The notes under the pieces are model-generated. The model ran no database searches. It had not been told where the DNA came from and saw only the letters and a program-made list of their open reading frames with translations. The position numbers and the translations under genes are program-made. DNA of 64,000 bases from Thiohalophilus sp. (GTDB lineage Bacteria; Pseudomonadota; Gammaproteobacteria; UBA6429; Thiohalophilaceae): contig NZ_JAXHLN010000002.1 of the NCBI RefSeq assembly GCF_034522235.1, forward strand, positions 372,896 through 436,895, read 5' to 3'. Positions 43,086-51,923 of the stretch are shown here, one piece after another (position 1 is the stretch's first letter; every line of letters begins with the position of its first letter).

Positions 43086-43586
43086 TCAGAGTCCGTGGCC
43101 TTCCAGTAGCCGCTTGACCAGCTCGCGGGTGTCGTCGCTGTCGTGTTCGTTGACCGTGGCCATATCGGTCCAGGACATATCGGCCTCCAGGCGATAGGAA
43201 CCGACATATTCGTTGGGCGGCTGGCCTCCCCAGTCATCGGGCGAGAGCATGGAGAACCAGCTGCGTCCATCGGGCTTGCGGTAAAGATGATAAATGTGCC
43301 CCGGCTGGCGCTGGAAATTGCAGGCCGCCTGGTGCAGTTGTTGATCCTTCTGCGTGTCCTCGAGGACCTGGCGGGCCTCGTCCTGCAGATGCCGGATCTG
43401 ATCGGCGATCACATTCAACTTGGAGCTGACACGGGTATTGATCATCTTGTCCGCTTCGCTGATCTGCTTGGCCAGATCCACCAGCTCGAAGGCGGGCGCC
43501 AATCGGCTGACCGGATAGGGGGCGGAGCGGTCTTCGCCCTGATGCAGTTCACCGGAATATTTTTTCGTGTCGTCGTCGTTTGTCAT
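43086..43586 (-). CDS. DUF2452 family protein
   Basis: The 166-residue cytoplasmic protein has the DUF2452/C1orf50-like pattern: ELVDLAKQISEADKMI, a helical QIRHLQDEARQVLED segment, then ACNFQRQPGHIYHLYRK and WFSMLSPDDWGG. Homologues occur in bacteria and eukaryotes without an established function. It lies downstream of a PhnD-like gene on the same strand. Confidence 0.75.
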   Translation of the reverse strand: MTNDDDTKKYSGELHQGEDRSAPYPVSRLAPAFELVDLAKQISEADKMINTRVSSKLNVIADQIRHLQDEARQVLEDTQKDQQLHQAACNFQRQPGHIYHLYRKPDGRSWFSMLSPDDWGGQPPNEYVGSYRLEADMSWTDMATVNEHDSDDTRELVKRLLEGHGL

Positions 43587-43654
43587 AGCGCGATATACAG
43601 TTTAAACCGCGTCTATTGTAACAGCTTGGGAGGAAGCGGCAAAAAAGCCGGGGT

Positions 43655-44680
43655 TCAGGGGTGCAGGCGGCGCTGAGGCAGGCGACCCAACAGGCGCAAC
43701 AGTAACCAGACAAAGAGTGTGACTCCCACACTAATCAACACGCTGCGCCGGTTTTGTTGCAGCCAGAGATTGGCGACAGTCAACTGGCGTTCGACCACAT
43801 GTTGAGTCAGGCTTTTATCCAGTAGCGGGCGCACAGCCTGATAATGCACGGACTCGACCCAGCCGGCATAATCACCCGCCTGTCCGGCCGGGTGCCCGGC
43901 CGGCATGGCCAGCAGGGCCTCTGTGACGGCGCCGCGCAGTGGCGCCGGCGTGTCCGGCAGGGCGCCCAGCGGCCACTGGGGATACAGCGCACCACTGTAG
44001 CGGAACGGGAAACCCGGCATCTCGTTCCCCTCAAGAATCCGTACGGCCTGAGGCGTGATGCGCCCCTGACGCAAAAAGCGGTCAAAATCGCGGGCGGCCA
44101 TGGCGCCGGCGGGGTAGTCGCCGGCCATGACGCCCCGCAACACGCCTTCCGCGTTGCCGGCAAAATCCACCCGGGAGAAGGCCCTGGCCGGATCCCGTTG
44201 CCGACGTAGCAGTTCCAGCTGCACCAGTTGCCAGGCGTTGTAATCCTGTTCATCCGTGCAGATGAACGGCGTTTGGGTGAAATCAGCGAGGCTGTTGAGT
44301 TGGTCATTATCCGCCCGGGTGAAGATGACGGTGGCGGCATGGGTGTGGATTTGCCCCTGATCTCGCTGTGCACGGGATACGAGCCGAACCAGTCCGACCT
44401 GTTGCTCCAGGCGGACGTATGAGGCGGGGTGGGTCAGGACCAGATCAAACTTGCCGCGTCGCGCATCCTGTTCCAGCTCGGCCAGCTCCTGGTAGGGCAA
44501 CATCTGAAAGCGCTTTTCGGGGATGCGGGATTGTAGATACTCGGCCGTGGGTTGCCAGCGATGTATCCCGGTTTTGAAACCGTCCGGACTGAATACGCCG
44601 ATCTTGATGACGCCGGCGGCCATCGCCGACTGGCCCGGCAGAAACAGAATCAGCAAGGTAATGGCATGAGATACTCGCAT
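43655..44680 (-). CDS. PhnD-like substrate-binding protein with C-terminal membrane anchor
   Basis: From the ATG at 44678-44680 the protein has 341 residues. A signal peptide (ITLLILFLPGQSAMAA) is followed by a type II periplasmic binding domain of the phosphate/phosphonate (PhnD) kind, with GVFSPDGFKTGIHRWQP, DLVLTHPASYVRL and AGDYPAGAMAA. A single helix near the C-terminus (VLISVGVTLFVWLLLRLLG) and a ten-residue basic tail end the protein. The same sensor-plus-helix arrangement opens TtrS-type hybrid kinases, but no kinase domain follows. It may be an anchored binding protein, or a sensor kinase that lost its signalling half. Confidence 0.75.
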   Translation of the reverse strand: MRVSHAITLLILFLPGQSAMAAGVIKIGVFSPDGFKTGIHRWQPTAEYLQSRIPEKRFQMLPYQELAELEQDARRGKFDLVLTHPASYVRLEQQVGLVRLVSRAQRDQGQIHTHAATVIFTRADNDQLNSLADFTQTPFICTDEQDYNAWQLVQLELLRRQRDPARAFSRVDFAGNAEGVLRGVMAGDYPAGAMAARDFDRFLRQGRITPQAVRILEGNEMPGFPFRYSGALYPQWPLGALPDTPAPLRGAVTEALLAMPAGHPAGQAGDYAGWVESVHYQAVRPLLDKSLTQHVVERQLTVANLWLQQNRRSVLISVGVTLFVWLLLRLLGRLPQRRLHP

Positions 44681-44863
44681 GCCTGTGATTATAGAAACTC
44701 CGGCGGTAGAAGCGGGCAACCGTCCCGGGAACTGTGACTGCCGTCACCCAGATAATTGGCAACCGGTTGCAAGTTCTGGAGGTTGACTGAAAGCGTTTAG
44801 AATTCGAAAGCAGGTTTGTGACCCGGTTCCGGTTACAGCCGATATGGCGATACGGGTATCGCG

Positions 44864-45541
44864 TTATGCAGGCAACCGTTGTTCGGCCGTATTTTCCAAC
44901 CCGTGGAGTGTCTGCTCCAGCGCCTGTTGCAGGGGTTCCAGTTCGGTCATGCCGAGCTGGCGTTCGACATAACGAGGCTCGCCCACCGCGATGACAATGC
45001 GGGAAAAGGGCTTGGGAATGATAAAACGATCCCAGGAGGCCAGTTGCCAGTACCGGCTGGCTGCCCAGGAGATTGGCAGGATGGGGGCACCGCTCATCTG
45101 TGAGAGCATGAGCGCGCCGGGTTTGAACTTGTGAATCGGGCCGGTGGGTCCGTCGGAGGTGTTGACCGGGGAGATGCCTTCTTTGGTGATCAACTCATAC
45201 AGCTCTTTCATGGCCCGGGCACCGGTGCGGTTGCTGGAGCCACGAATCGCCCGCAATCCCCAGGATTCGGCAATTCTGGCGGGGACTTCACCGTCACGCG
45301 AGGGGCTGATGAGAAAACCGACCTTGAGGCCGCGTTGGCGCAGTTGCAGCATGTACCAGATGCCGAAAATATGGTGCTGATGCCAGTAACAGGGAATCAC
45401 CGGCTTGCCGTTGGCCAGAATCTGCTCGGCATGTTCCTCCCCAATCACCGCCTTGACCCGGCAGGTGAGCCACAACACATTCATCAGGCCCTTGAGCAAG
45501 GGTTTGGCAAACAGATACAGCAGACGGCGGCGTAGTTTCAT
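44864..45541 (-). CDS. DUF374 family lysophospholipid acyltransferase-like protein
   Basis: The 225-residue protein has a hydrophobic, basic N-terminus for membrane attachment. The DUF374 landmarks are visible: CYWHQHHIFG (WHxx catalytic region), SPSRDGEVPARIAESWG (SxDGE motif), IRGSSNRTGA and NTSDGPTGPIHKFKPG. The DUF374 family includes LpxJ, a late acyltransferase of lipid A in Campylobacter and Helicobacter. It probably transfers an acyl chain to a membrane lipid on the cytoplasmic face. It lies 197 bases downstream of the phosphopantetheinyl transferase gene on the same strand. Confidence 0.82.
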   Translation of the reverse strand: MKLRRRLLYLFAKPLLKGLMNVLWLTCRVKAVIGEEHAEQILANGKPVIPCYWHQHHIFGIWYMLQLRQRGLKVGFLISPSRDGEVPARIAESWGLRAIRGSSNRTGARAMKELYELITKEGISPVNTSDGPTGPIHKFKPGALMLSQMSGAPILPISWAASRYWQLASWDRFIIPKPFSRIVIAVGEPRYVERQLGMTELEPLQQALEQTLHGLENTAEQRLPA

Positions 45542-45738
45542 AACGGCTTATAGTGACAGGCGGATGCCGGCCAGTATAACGGTTTGGGGTACGACAACGC
45601 CATTGTGGCAGTTCAGTTCGCAAACAACACCAGAACGCGCAAATATAAATTAACCTGCGTAAACCGGAAGCCGGCTCTCGTATGTTCTACTGTTTTGAGC
45701 AAAACAGTTATTTGCGGCTATTTGCCTGCCTTTGGTGT

Positions 45739-46395
45739 TCATGTGCGGACTTGATCCGAATCGATCTGTTCGATTTCGAGCCGGGTTGACGACAGATCGG
45801 TGGCGATGTGACCGACGTAACCGTCGGCCAGAGACAGCGGGGTCAGGTACCAGGTTTTATCCGCGAAGTGGGCCTTGCCGTCGTGCAGTTCGACCTCGCG
45901 CAGCCGGGCGATGCCTTCCTGGCCATGGGCCTTGACCACGGCCTCTTTTTGTGTCCAGAAATCAAAAAACCGGTTCGGATCTGTCTCGCACTGGCGTGCC
46001 TGTGCCGGGGTCAGATATTTATGGATGACATCGCTTTTCAGTGGCCGAAACTGTTCCACATCGATGCCGATGCGCCCGTTACGCAGCGCCGCGGCGCAGA
46101 CCAGTTGACCCGAATGGCTGATATTGAAATCGGCGGGGAAGGCGGAGCCGGATTTGTGGGGACTGGCGAAGTCGACCGCCTCGAGGCTGAAATCGGCAAA
46201 ACCGAGGTCACGCATGGCCTGTTCCACCAGTCGCCAGCCAGCGGCTGACTGGACCCGGTTGGCGTGATGGCGGTGTTTGCCAATCTGGTCACGTTTACGG
46301 GCGGGAAGTTGAGCCAGCCACCGCTCCAGCGTCGCCGGGCTGATTTTCTCCGGATCGATATTCATATATAGTAGGCGGACTTCAGACTGGCTCAT
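45739..46395 (-). CDS. Sfp-type 4'-phosphopantetheinyl transferase
   Basis: The 218-residue enzyme, from the ATG at 46393-46395, has the Sfp-class motifs: FNISHSGQLV, GIDVEQF (metal-binding Asp) and FWTQKEAVVKA. It moves the phosphopantetheine arm from coenzyme A to carrier-protein serines. Sfp-type enzymes usually serve secondary-metabolite carriers, not fatty acid synthesis. It is divergent by 41 bases from a P450 gene and near an acyl-AMP ligase with a fused carrier domain, its likely client. Confidence 0.9.
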   Translation of the reverse strand: MSQSEVRLLYMNIDPEKISPATLERWLAQLPARKRDQIGKHRHHANRVQSAAGWRLVEQAMRDLGFADFSLEAVDFASPHKSGSAFPADFNISHSGQLVCAAALRNGRIGIDVEQFRPLKSDVIHKYLTPAQARQCETDPNRFFDFWTQKEAVVKAHGQEGIARLREVELHDGKAHFADKTWYLTPLSLADGYVGHIATDLSSTRLEIEQIDSDQVRT

Positions 46396-46436
46396 AATCA
46401 ACCCGTATCACGATTTTCCAACATTCAGGCAAGCGA

Positions 46437-47750
46437 ATGACGGCGACAGCACAGGGTTCAAAAAAATTGCCGCCCGGCCCGGCCCAGCCCTGCGATCTCA
46501 ATACCACACCGGAATCCTTTGACATTATCGCCGGGCTGATTGCCAAGTATGGCGATATCTGCCGGTTGACGTCCAGTGGCCGCAAGAGTGATGCCTATCT
46601 GGTCAATCATCCCGATTACCTCAAGCACATTCTGGTCAAGAATCATCAGAATTATACCAAAGGCGTGGGTTTCGATCGGGTCAAGATGTTGCTGGGCAAC
46701 GGGATTATTGTCAGTGACGGTCCATTCTGGCGTCGCCAGCGCCGAATGATCCAGCCGGCTTTCAGTCGCAAGGTAATCGCCGAGCTCTCCGATCAGATCA
46801 AACGTTGTAACCTGGAACGGCTCGACAGCTGGGAGGCGAAGACCGATCGTGGCGAACCGATCAATATCACCAGTGAGGCCAGTGAGCTGGCATTGCAGAT
46901 CGTTTTGCGATCCCTGTTCAGCGAGGACCTGGATCGGATCATCGCCGAGCAGGGCAGTAATCCGTTCTCGATCCTCACCGAGGAGATGACCCGGGATATG
47001 CAGCTGGTGATCAAGTTCCGGGCCCTGAGCAAAATCATTCTGGAAGTGATCGAACGGCGTCGGCGCGAGCAGCCCGAGCGGGTCGATTTTCTGGCCATGT
47101 TCATGGACTCGCGGGACAAGGAAACCGACGAGGCCATGAGCGACAGAGAATTGCTGGACGAGATCATGACCATGATCATTGCCGGGCACGAGACCAGTGC
47201 GATTACTCTCAACTGGGTCTGGTACTTCCTGGCCAGCTATCCCGAGGTCGAGCGCAAGCTGCATGCCGAGGTCGACGGGGCCGATTACGCGCAGATTCCC
47301 GGTTTTGATGATCTGGAACAGCTGCCCTACGTCAAGCAGGTGGTCGAAGAGGCGTTGCGCTATTATCCGCCGGTCTGGCTTTACACTCGCCGGGCCATCG
47401 AGGACGATCAGCTCGGCGACTATTTTGTGCCGGCCGGCACGGATATCTTTATTACACCCTATTTCCTGCATCGCCATCCCCGCTACTGGCCGCAGCCGGA
47501 AAAATTCGACCCGGAACGTTTTGCCGAGGAGAATATTCGCGAGCAGCACAAGCAGGCTTATATTCCCTTCTCTGCCGGGCCGCGGCGCTGCATCGGGGAT
47601 TTTTTTGCCACCGTCGAGATGCAGATACACTTCGGGCTGATGGCGCGAAAATTCCGCGTGCAGCTACTGGACGACAGCCCGCTTGAACTGGAGCCGGCGG
47701 TGAATCTGCGTAACAAGCAGCCCATTTATTTGCAACTGATACGTCGTTGA
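46437..47750 (+). CDS. Cytochrome P450
   Basis: The 437-residue protein shows the P450 signatures: the I-helix AGHETSAI (249-256), the ExxR motif (EALR), a PxRx region (FDPERFAEE) and the heme-binding loop FSAGPRRCIG with Cys385 as axial ligand. The general pattern resembles the fatty-acid-hydroxylase branch (CYP4/CYP102-like), not bacterial CYP153. No membrane anchor, ferredoxin or reductase gene is nearby, so electrons must come from a general source. It lies nine bases before the acyl-AMP ligase gene, so the substrate may be a carrier-bound acyl chain (inference). Confidence 0.92.
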   Translation: MTATAQGSKKLPPGPAQPCDLNTTPESFDIIAGLIAKYGDICRLTSSGRKSDAYLVNHPDYLKHILVKNHQNYTKGVGFDRVKMLLGNGIIVSDGPFWRRQRRMIQPAFSRKVIAELSDQIKRCNLERLDSWEAKTDRGEPINITSEASELALQIVLRSLFSEDLDRIIAEQGSNPFSILTEEMTRDMQLVIKFRALSKIILEVIERRRREQPERVDFLAMFMDSRDKETDEAMSDRELLDEIMTMIIAGHETSAITLNWVWYFLASYPEVERKLHAEVDGADYAQIPGFDDLEQLPYVKQVVEEALRYYPPVWLYTRRAIEDDQLGDYFVPAGTDIFITPYFLHRHPRYWPQPEKFDPERFAEENIREQHKQAYIPFSAGPRRCIGDFFATVEMQIHFGLMARKFRVQLLDDSPLELEPAVNLRNKQPIYLQLIRR

Positions 47751-47759
47751 AACAACCCC

Positions 47760-49721
47760 ATGCTGAATTATCAAACGCTTAACGAAGCCTTGATCGGCAA
47801 TGCTTCCGATCAGCGCACTGTTACCTATATCGAGGGCCGGGACAGCGAACAGGTCATTAGCTATCGCCAATTGCACGAACAGGCCCTGCGAATGCTGGGT
47901 CGACTGCAGACGGCGGGCTTAAAAGCCGGTGATGAGCTGATCATCCTGACCCGCAGTAACCCCGATTTCATCGACGCCTTCTGGGGCGCCGTGCTCGGCG
48001 GCATTGTGCCGGTGCCGGTGGCTGTCGGGATCAGTGACGAGCACCGCTCCAAGCTCTACAAGATATTCAACAAACTGGAGCGGCCCTGGCTATTTACCGA
48101 TGCGGACAATCTCGAACGTCTGAAGAAGTTTGCCGAGGCGCACGAGATGGCTTCCGACTACGCATTTGTTGAACAGCGGACCCTGTTGCAGGATCAACTC
48201 GATCAGCCTCATGAGGCAGGCCAACCCCATACGCCGCAACCGGAGGATGTGGCGTTTATCCAGTTTTCCTCTGGTTCCACCAGCGATCCCAAGGGCGTGG
48301 TGCTGACCCATCGCAATATTCTGACCAACCTCAATGCGATCGCCGAAGGGGCCGGTTATACCGATACCGATATCAGCCTGAGCTGGATGCCCCTGACCCA
48401 CGATATGGGACTGATTGGCTTTCATCTAAACATGGTCGCCTGCAACATGAGCCAGTGCCTGATTCCCACCGATCTGTTCAGCCGCCGACCGTTGATCTGG
48501 TGGCAAAAAGCCAGCGAGAAAAAGGCCACCGTGCTCTGCTCGCCCAATTTCGGCTACAAGCATTTTCTCAAGTCGCTGGGTGACAAACAGCTCGAGAATG
48601 TGGATTTATCTCATGTGCGGGTACTGTACAACGGTGCCGAGCCGATTTCCGTCACGCTGATCGAACAGTTTCTGGAAGTGATGCAGGATTACGGCCTCCG
48701 GCGTGAGGTCATGTTTACCGTCTACGGCCTGGCCGAGGCGACGCTGGCGGTGGCGTTCCCGTCTCAAGGGGAGATGTACCGCGCTGTGCATCTGGATCGG
48801 CACAAGCTGCGGCTCGATGATCAGGTCACCTTTGTCGATACAACCCATCCCGATGCGGTCAGTTTTGCCATCGAAGGGCCGCCGGTGCGGGATATGCAGA
48901 TCAAAATCACCGACGAGCGCAACGGGACGTTACCCGAAAATCATATTGGGGATGTCCAGATCAAGGGGCCCAGTGTCACCGCCGGTTACTATCGCAACGA
49001 GGCGGCCAATCATGTGGCCCTGACCGGCGATGGCTGGCTGAATACCGGCGATCAGGGGTTTCTTACCGAGAATAACGAACTGGTGATCACCGGGCGCACC
49101 AAGGAGATCATCTTTGCCAATGGCCTGAATTACTATCCCCACGATCTCGAGAACATCGCCCTGCAGTGCGAGCAACTGGAACTGGGCAAGGTCGTCGCCT
49201 ACGGTGTGCGCCAGCCGGATGAGCAGGAAGACGAACTGTTAATCTTTATTCTGTATCGCGGCGACCTCGCCGGGTTCCTGCCCCTGGCAAGGGAAGTGAC
49301 CCATATTATCAACGAGCAGACCGGGCTGGATATTGCGCATGTTATCCCGGTCAAACGCATACCCAAAACCACCAGCGGCAAACTGCAACGCCGGTTGCTG
49401 GGTGACGACTATCTCAAGGGGGAATACGACAGCGTGCTGCAGGCGTTGCAGCAGCAGGATAATGCCCTCCACGCCGGTGAGGATGACGATCTGAATCCCA
49501 CTGAGCGTGAAATAAAAACGATTTGCGACGAGGTGCTGACCGACAAGCCGCTGCACCTGCACGATAACTTCTTCGATGTCGGCATCAGCTCGCTGGCCCT
49601 GGCCGAGATTCATCAGCGTATCGACGACAAACATCCCGGGCTGATCGACGTGGTGGATCTGTTCGAATACCAGACCATCGCCGAGCTTGCGGCATTCATG
49701 GACCAGAAACGAGCGGGCTAG
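47760..49721 (+). CDS. Fatty acyl-AMP ligase fused to an acyl carrier domain
   Basis: The 653-residue protein has an adenylation domain at about 1-565. It has the P-loop SSGSTSDPKGV, the FAAL-type motif SWMPLTHDMGLIG and the C-terminal GRTKEIIFANG and KTTSGKLQRR segments. A carrier domain at about 575-650 has the phosphopantetheine site FFDVGISSLAL, with Ser611 as acceptor. FAAL enzymes activate fatty acids as acyl adenylates and load them on carrier proteins. The fusion allows loading in cis, and the neighbouring phosphopantetheinyl transferase should activate the carrier. No ketosynthase, thioesterase or condensation domain follows, so the acyl chain is probably modified, not extended. Confidence 0.92.
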   Translation: MLNYQTLNEALIGNASDQRTVTYIEGRDSEQVISYRQLHEQALRMLGRLQTAGLKAGDELIILTRSNPDFIDAFWGAVLGGIVPVPVAVGISDEHRSKLYKIFNKLERPWLFTDADNLERLKKFAEAHEMASDYAFVEQRTLLQDQLDQPHEAGQPHTPQPEDVAFIQFSSGSTSDPKGVVLTHRNILTNLNAIAEGAGYTDTDISLSWMPLTHDMGLIGFHLNMVACNMSQCLIPTDLFSRRPLIWWQKASEKKATVLCSPNFGYKHFLKSLGDKQLENVDLSHVRVLYNGAEPISVTLIEQFLEVMQDYGLRREVMFTVYGLAEATLAVAFPSQGEMYRAVHLDRHKLRLDDQVTFVDTTHPDAVSFAIEGPPVRDMQIKITDERNGTLPENHIGDVQIKGPSVTAGYYRNEAANHVALTGDGWLNTGDQGFLTENNELVITGRTKEIIFANGLNYYPHDLENIALQCEQLELGKVVAYGVRQPDEQEDELLIFILYRGDLAGFLPLAREVTHIINEQTGLDIAHVIPVKRIPKTTSGKLQRRLLGDDYLKGEYDSVLQALQQQDNALHAGEDDDLNPTEREIKTICDEVLTDKPLHLHDNFFDVGISSLALAEIHQRIDDKHPGLIDVVDLFEYQTIAELAAFMDQKRAG

Positions 49722-49794
49722 ACGCTTCCCCGTCCCGGACAGCACCCCGGCGGACGCCGAAATGATCGATGCCTCTGGCGGCATCACTTCTATA

Positions 49795-50379
49795 CTAAGG
49801 CGACTGATCCCGGCGCCAGCTATCGGCCTGGGTCCGGATCAGGTCGCTCAATAACTGCGCCGCCGGCCCGGGGTGTTCCTGGCCGAAGGCCAGATACAGA
49901 TGGGTGCGGTAGATCTGGCCGCTGGCCAGCGGCAGAGGCAGTAACTGGCCATTTTCCAGTTCGGCCTGAATCCGATGGCGGGGCAACCAGCCGTAACCCA
50001 GTCCGTGGCGAATCGTGGTGACTGCGGTGTCGATACTGCTGACGGTCCAGCGGTGTTCGGCCCCCAGCCAGCCAAAGTCGCGCGGCGCCTGCTGGCCGGA
50101 GTCCTTTACCACCACCTGCATCTCCTTTTCCAGATCGGCCATTTTCAGCTGGCGGCCGAGCCCGTGCAGGGGATGCCCGGGATGGGCGACGGCCACAAAT
50201 TCAATTTCCAGCAGCGGATCGGCCAGACTGGCCGACGGCAGCTCGGCCCCGATGATCAGATCCGCGTGATCCTGCTCCAGCGCTTCCAGCGCGCCGGAGA
50301 GCACCACTTCCTCCAGCAGCACCCGGGTGCCGCGATCCTGTGGGGCAAAGGCGTGCAGGGCATTGAGTAACCGATAAAT
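49795..50379 (-). pseudogene. LysR-family regulator lacking its DNA-binding half
   Basis: The open frame from 50379 to the stop at 49795 reads as a LysR effector-binding domain (LLNALHAFAPQDRGTR, EEVVLSGALEALEQ, HADLIIGAELPS). The helix-turn-helix and linker are missing and a TAA stop at 50380-50382 closes the frame. Homologous regulators sit divergently next to doxX, yqjG and pirin genes, exactly what follows here, so the regulator of this operon has been lost or truncated. Without its DNA-binding domain it cannot act as a regulator. Confidence 0.75.
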
Positions 50380-50412
50380 TTAAGCCAATATTTGAACTTT
50401 TTTTATCGGTTA
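50368..50412. repeat. 11-bp perfect inverted repeat at the LysR/DoxX junction
   Basis: TAACCGATAAA (50368-50378) and TTTATCGGTTA (50402-50412) are exact inverses across 23 A/T-rich bases. The left arm overlaps the broken end of the LysR frame. It may be the old operator or promoter region, or the footprint of a small excised element. Confidence 0.6.
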
Positions 50413-50464
50413 ATTTGGGGCTATGTTTCTCGCACTGGATAACTCAACGTGTAAGGAGAACAAC

Positions 50465-50811
50465 ATGAACCAATATCAGACGCTGGCCGGGCGGATACTG
50501 CTGGCGCATTTTTACTGGCGGGTATCAGCAAGATCACCGGCTACGCCGGGACCCAGGGCTACATGGAATCGATGGGCGTGCCGGGCATGTTGCTGCCCCT
50601 GGTCATTCTGCTGGAAATCGGCGGGGCCCTGGCCCTGATCGTCGGCTGGAAGACTCGCTGGGCCGCCTGGGCGCTGGCGGCGATTATTTTCCACAGTAAC
50701 TTTGCCGATCAAATGCAGTCGGTTCTGTTTATGAAGAACCTGGCCATGGCCGGCGGCCTGCTGATACTGGCAGCACACGGTCCCGGTGTACTGAGTCTGG
50801 GCAAAAAGTAG
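50465..50811 (+). pseudogene. Frameshifted DoxX-family gene
   Basis: The ATG at 50465 starts a normal DoxX N-terminus (NQYQTLAGRILLA). The frame then breaks near 50500-50530 and the rest (GISKITGYAGTQGYMESMGV, then LLPLVILLEIGGALALIVGW) continues in another frame to the stop at 50811. A second lesion, an apparent in-frame loss of several residues, shortens the next helix (ALAAIIFHSNFADQM). DoxX proteins are small four-helix membrane proteins linked to redox stress. Two lesions make a sequencing error less likely than true decay, but it is not excluded. Confidence 0.72.
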
Positions 50812-50946
50812 GTCCGGCCGAGAGGTCCGCGAAGCGACGTAAACAGGATTTTGCCGTTCCTATCCAGTTGGTTGATTCGCGGATTATTTAGCGATCTGCG
50901 GCCATGCCACACTTGCTATCAAACACAATCAAAGAGGGAGATAACC

Positions 50947-51900
50947 GTGAGCCTGATGATAAACGGCCAGTTACACGAGGACTGGCTCGATGCCGAAACC
51001 GAAGACGGCGAATTTGTGCGCCAGGACTCGCAGTTTCGCCACTGGGTGACGCCCGACGGTTCCCCCGGTCCCGGTGGCGAGGGGGGCTTCAAGGCCGAAC
51101 CGGGGCGTTATCATTTGTATGTTTCCTATGCCTGCCCCTGGGCCCACCGGACACTGATTTTCCGCAAGCTGAAAAAACTGGAGACGATGATCAGCGTCTC
51201 GGTGGTCCACCCGCACATGGGACCGAAGGGTTGGGACTTTCGCGATTATCCCGGTGCCACCGGCGACACGCTGTATGGGTATGAGTACATGCACCAGCTG
51301 TACACCCGGGCTGATCCGCACTATAGCGGCATCGTGACCGTGCCGGCATTGTGGGACAAGCAGCGCGAAACCCTGGTGAATAACGAGTCGGCGGAAATCA
51401 TTCGCATGTTGAACAGTGCGTTTGATACGTGGGCGGAAGACAGCGTGGATATGTATCCCGCACCTTTGCGCGAGGCGATTGATAACATCAACGAGATGGT
51501 CTATGAATCGGTCAACAACGGAGTCTATCGCACCGGCTTTGCCAGCACTCAGGAAGCCTACGAAAAAAACTTCAACTGTCTGTTTGCCGCGCTGGATGAG
51601 CTGGAGCAACGGCTGTCGAAACAGCGTTATCTTCTCGGCAGCCAACTGACCGAGGCCGACTGGCGCCTGTTCCCCACCCTGTTACGTTTTGATCCGGTCT
51701 ATGTGGGCCATTTCAAGTGCAATAAACAGCGCATTGTCGATTACCCAAATCTGTCCAACTATCTGCTCGAGTTGTATCAGATGCCGGGTATTGCCGACAC
51801 GACCGATTTCGAGCATATCAAGCAACACTATTATTATAGTCATGTGGAACTGAATCCGACCCGTATCGTTCCCAAAGGGCCGGTGCAGGATTTATTATAG
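50947..51900 (+). CDS. yqjG: Glutathionyl-hydroquinone reductase (YqjG-like)
   Basis: The 318-residue Xi-class glutathione transferase has the active-site motif SYACPWAHRT, with Cys63 as in E. coli YqjG, and the usual GWDF region before it. The helical GST domain follows at about 160-310. It uses glutathione to reduce glutathionylated hydroquinones in the cytoplasm. The GTG at 50947 follows GAGGGAG at six bases; the next ATG (50956) is spaced too far and the upstream ATG (50851) adds unconserved residues. It precedes a pirin gene and follows the broken DoxX gene. Confidence 0.9.
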   Translation: MSLMINGQLHEDWLDAETEDGEFVRQDSQFRHWVTPDGSPGPGGEGGFKAEPGRYHLYVSYACPWAHRTLIFRKLKKLETMISVSVVHPHMGPKGWDFRDYPGATGDTLYGYEYMHQLYTRADPHYSGIVTVPALWDKQRETLVNNESAEIIRMLNSAFDTWAEDSVDMYPAPLREAIDNINEMVYESVNNGVYRTGFASTQEAYEKNFNCLFAALDELEQRLSKQRYLLGSQLTEADWRLFPTLLRFDPVYVGHFKCNKQRIVDYPNLSNYLLELYQMPGIADTTDFEHIKQHYYYSHVELNPTRIVPKGPVQDLL

Positions 51901-51923
51901 CCACACAATCGTGGAGAACTGAC

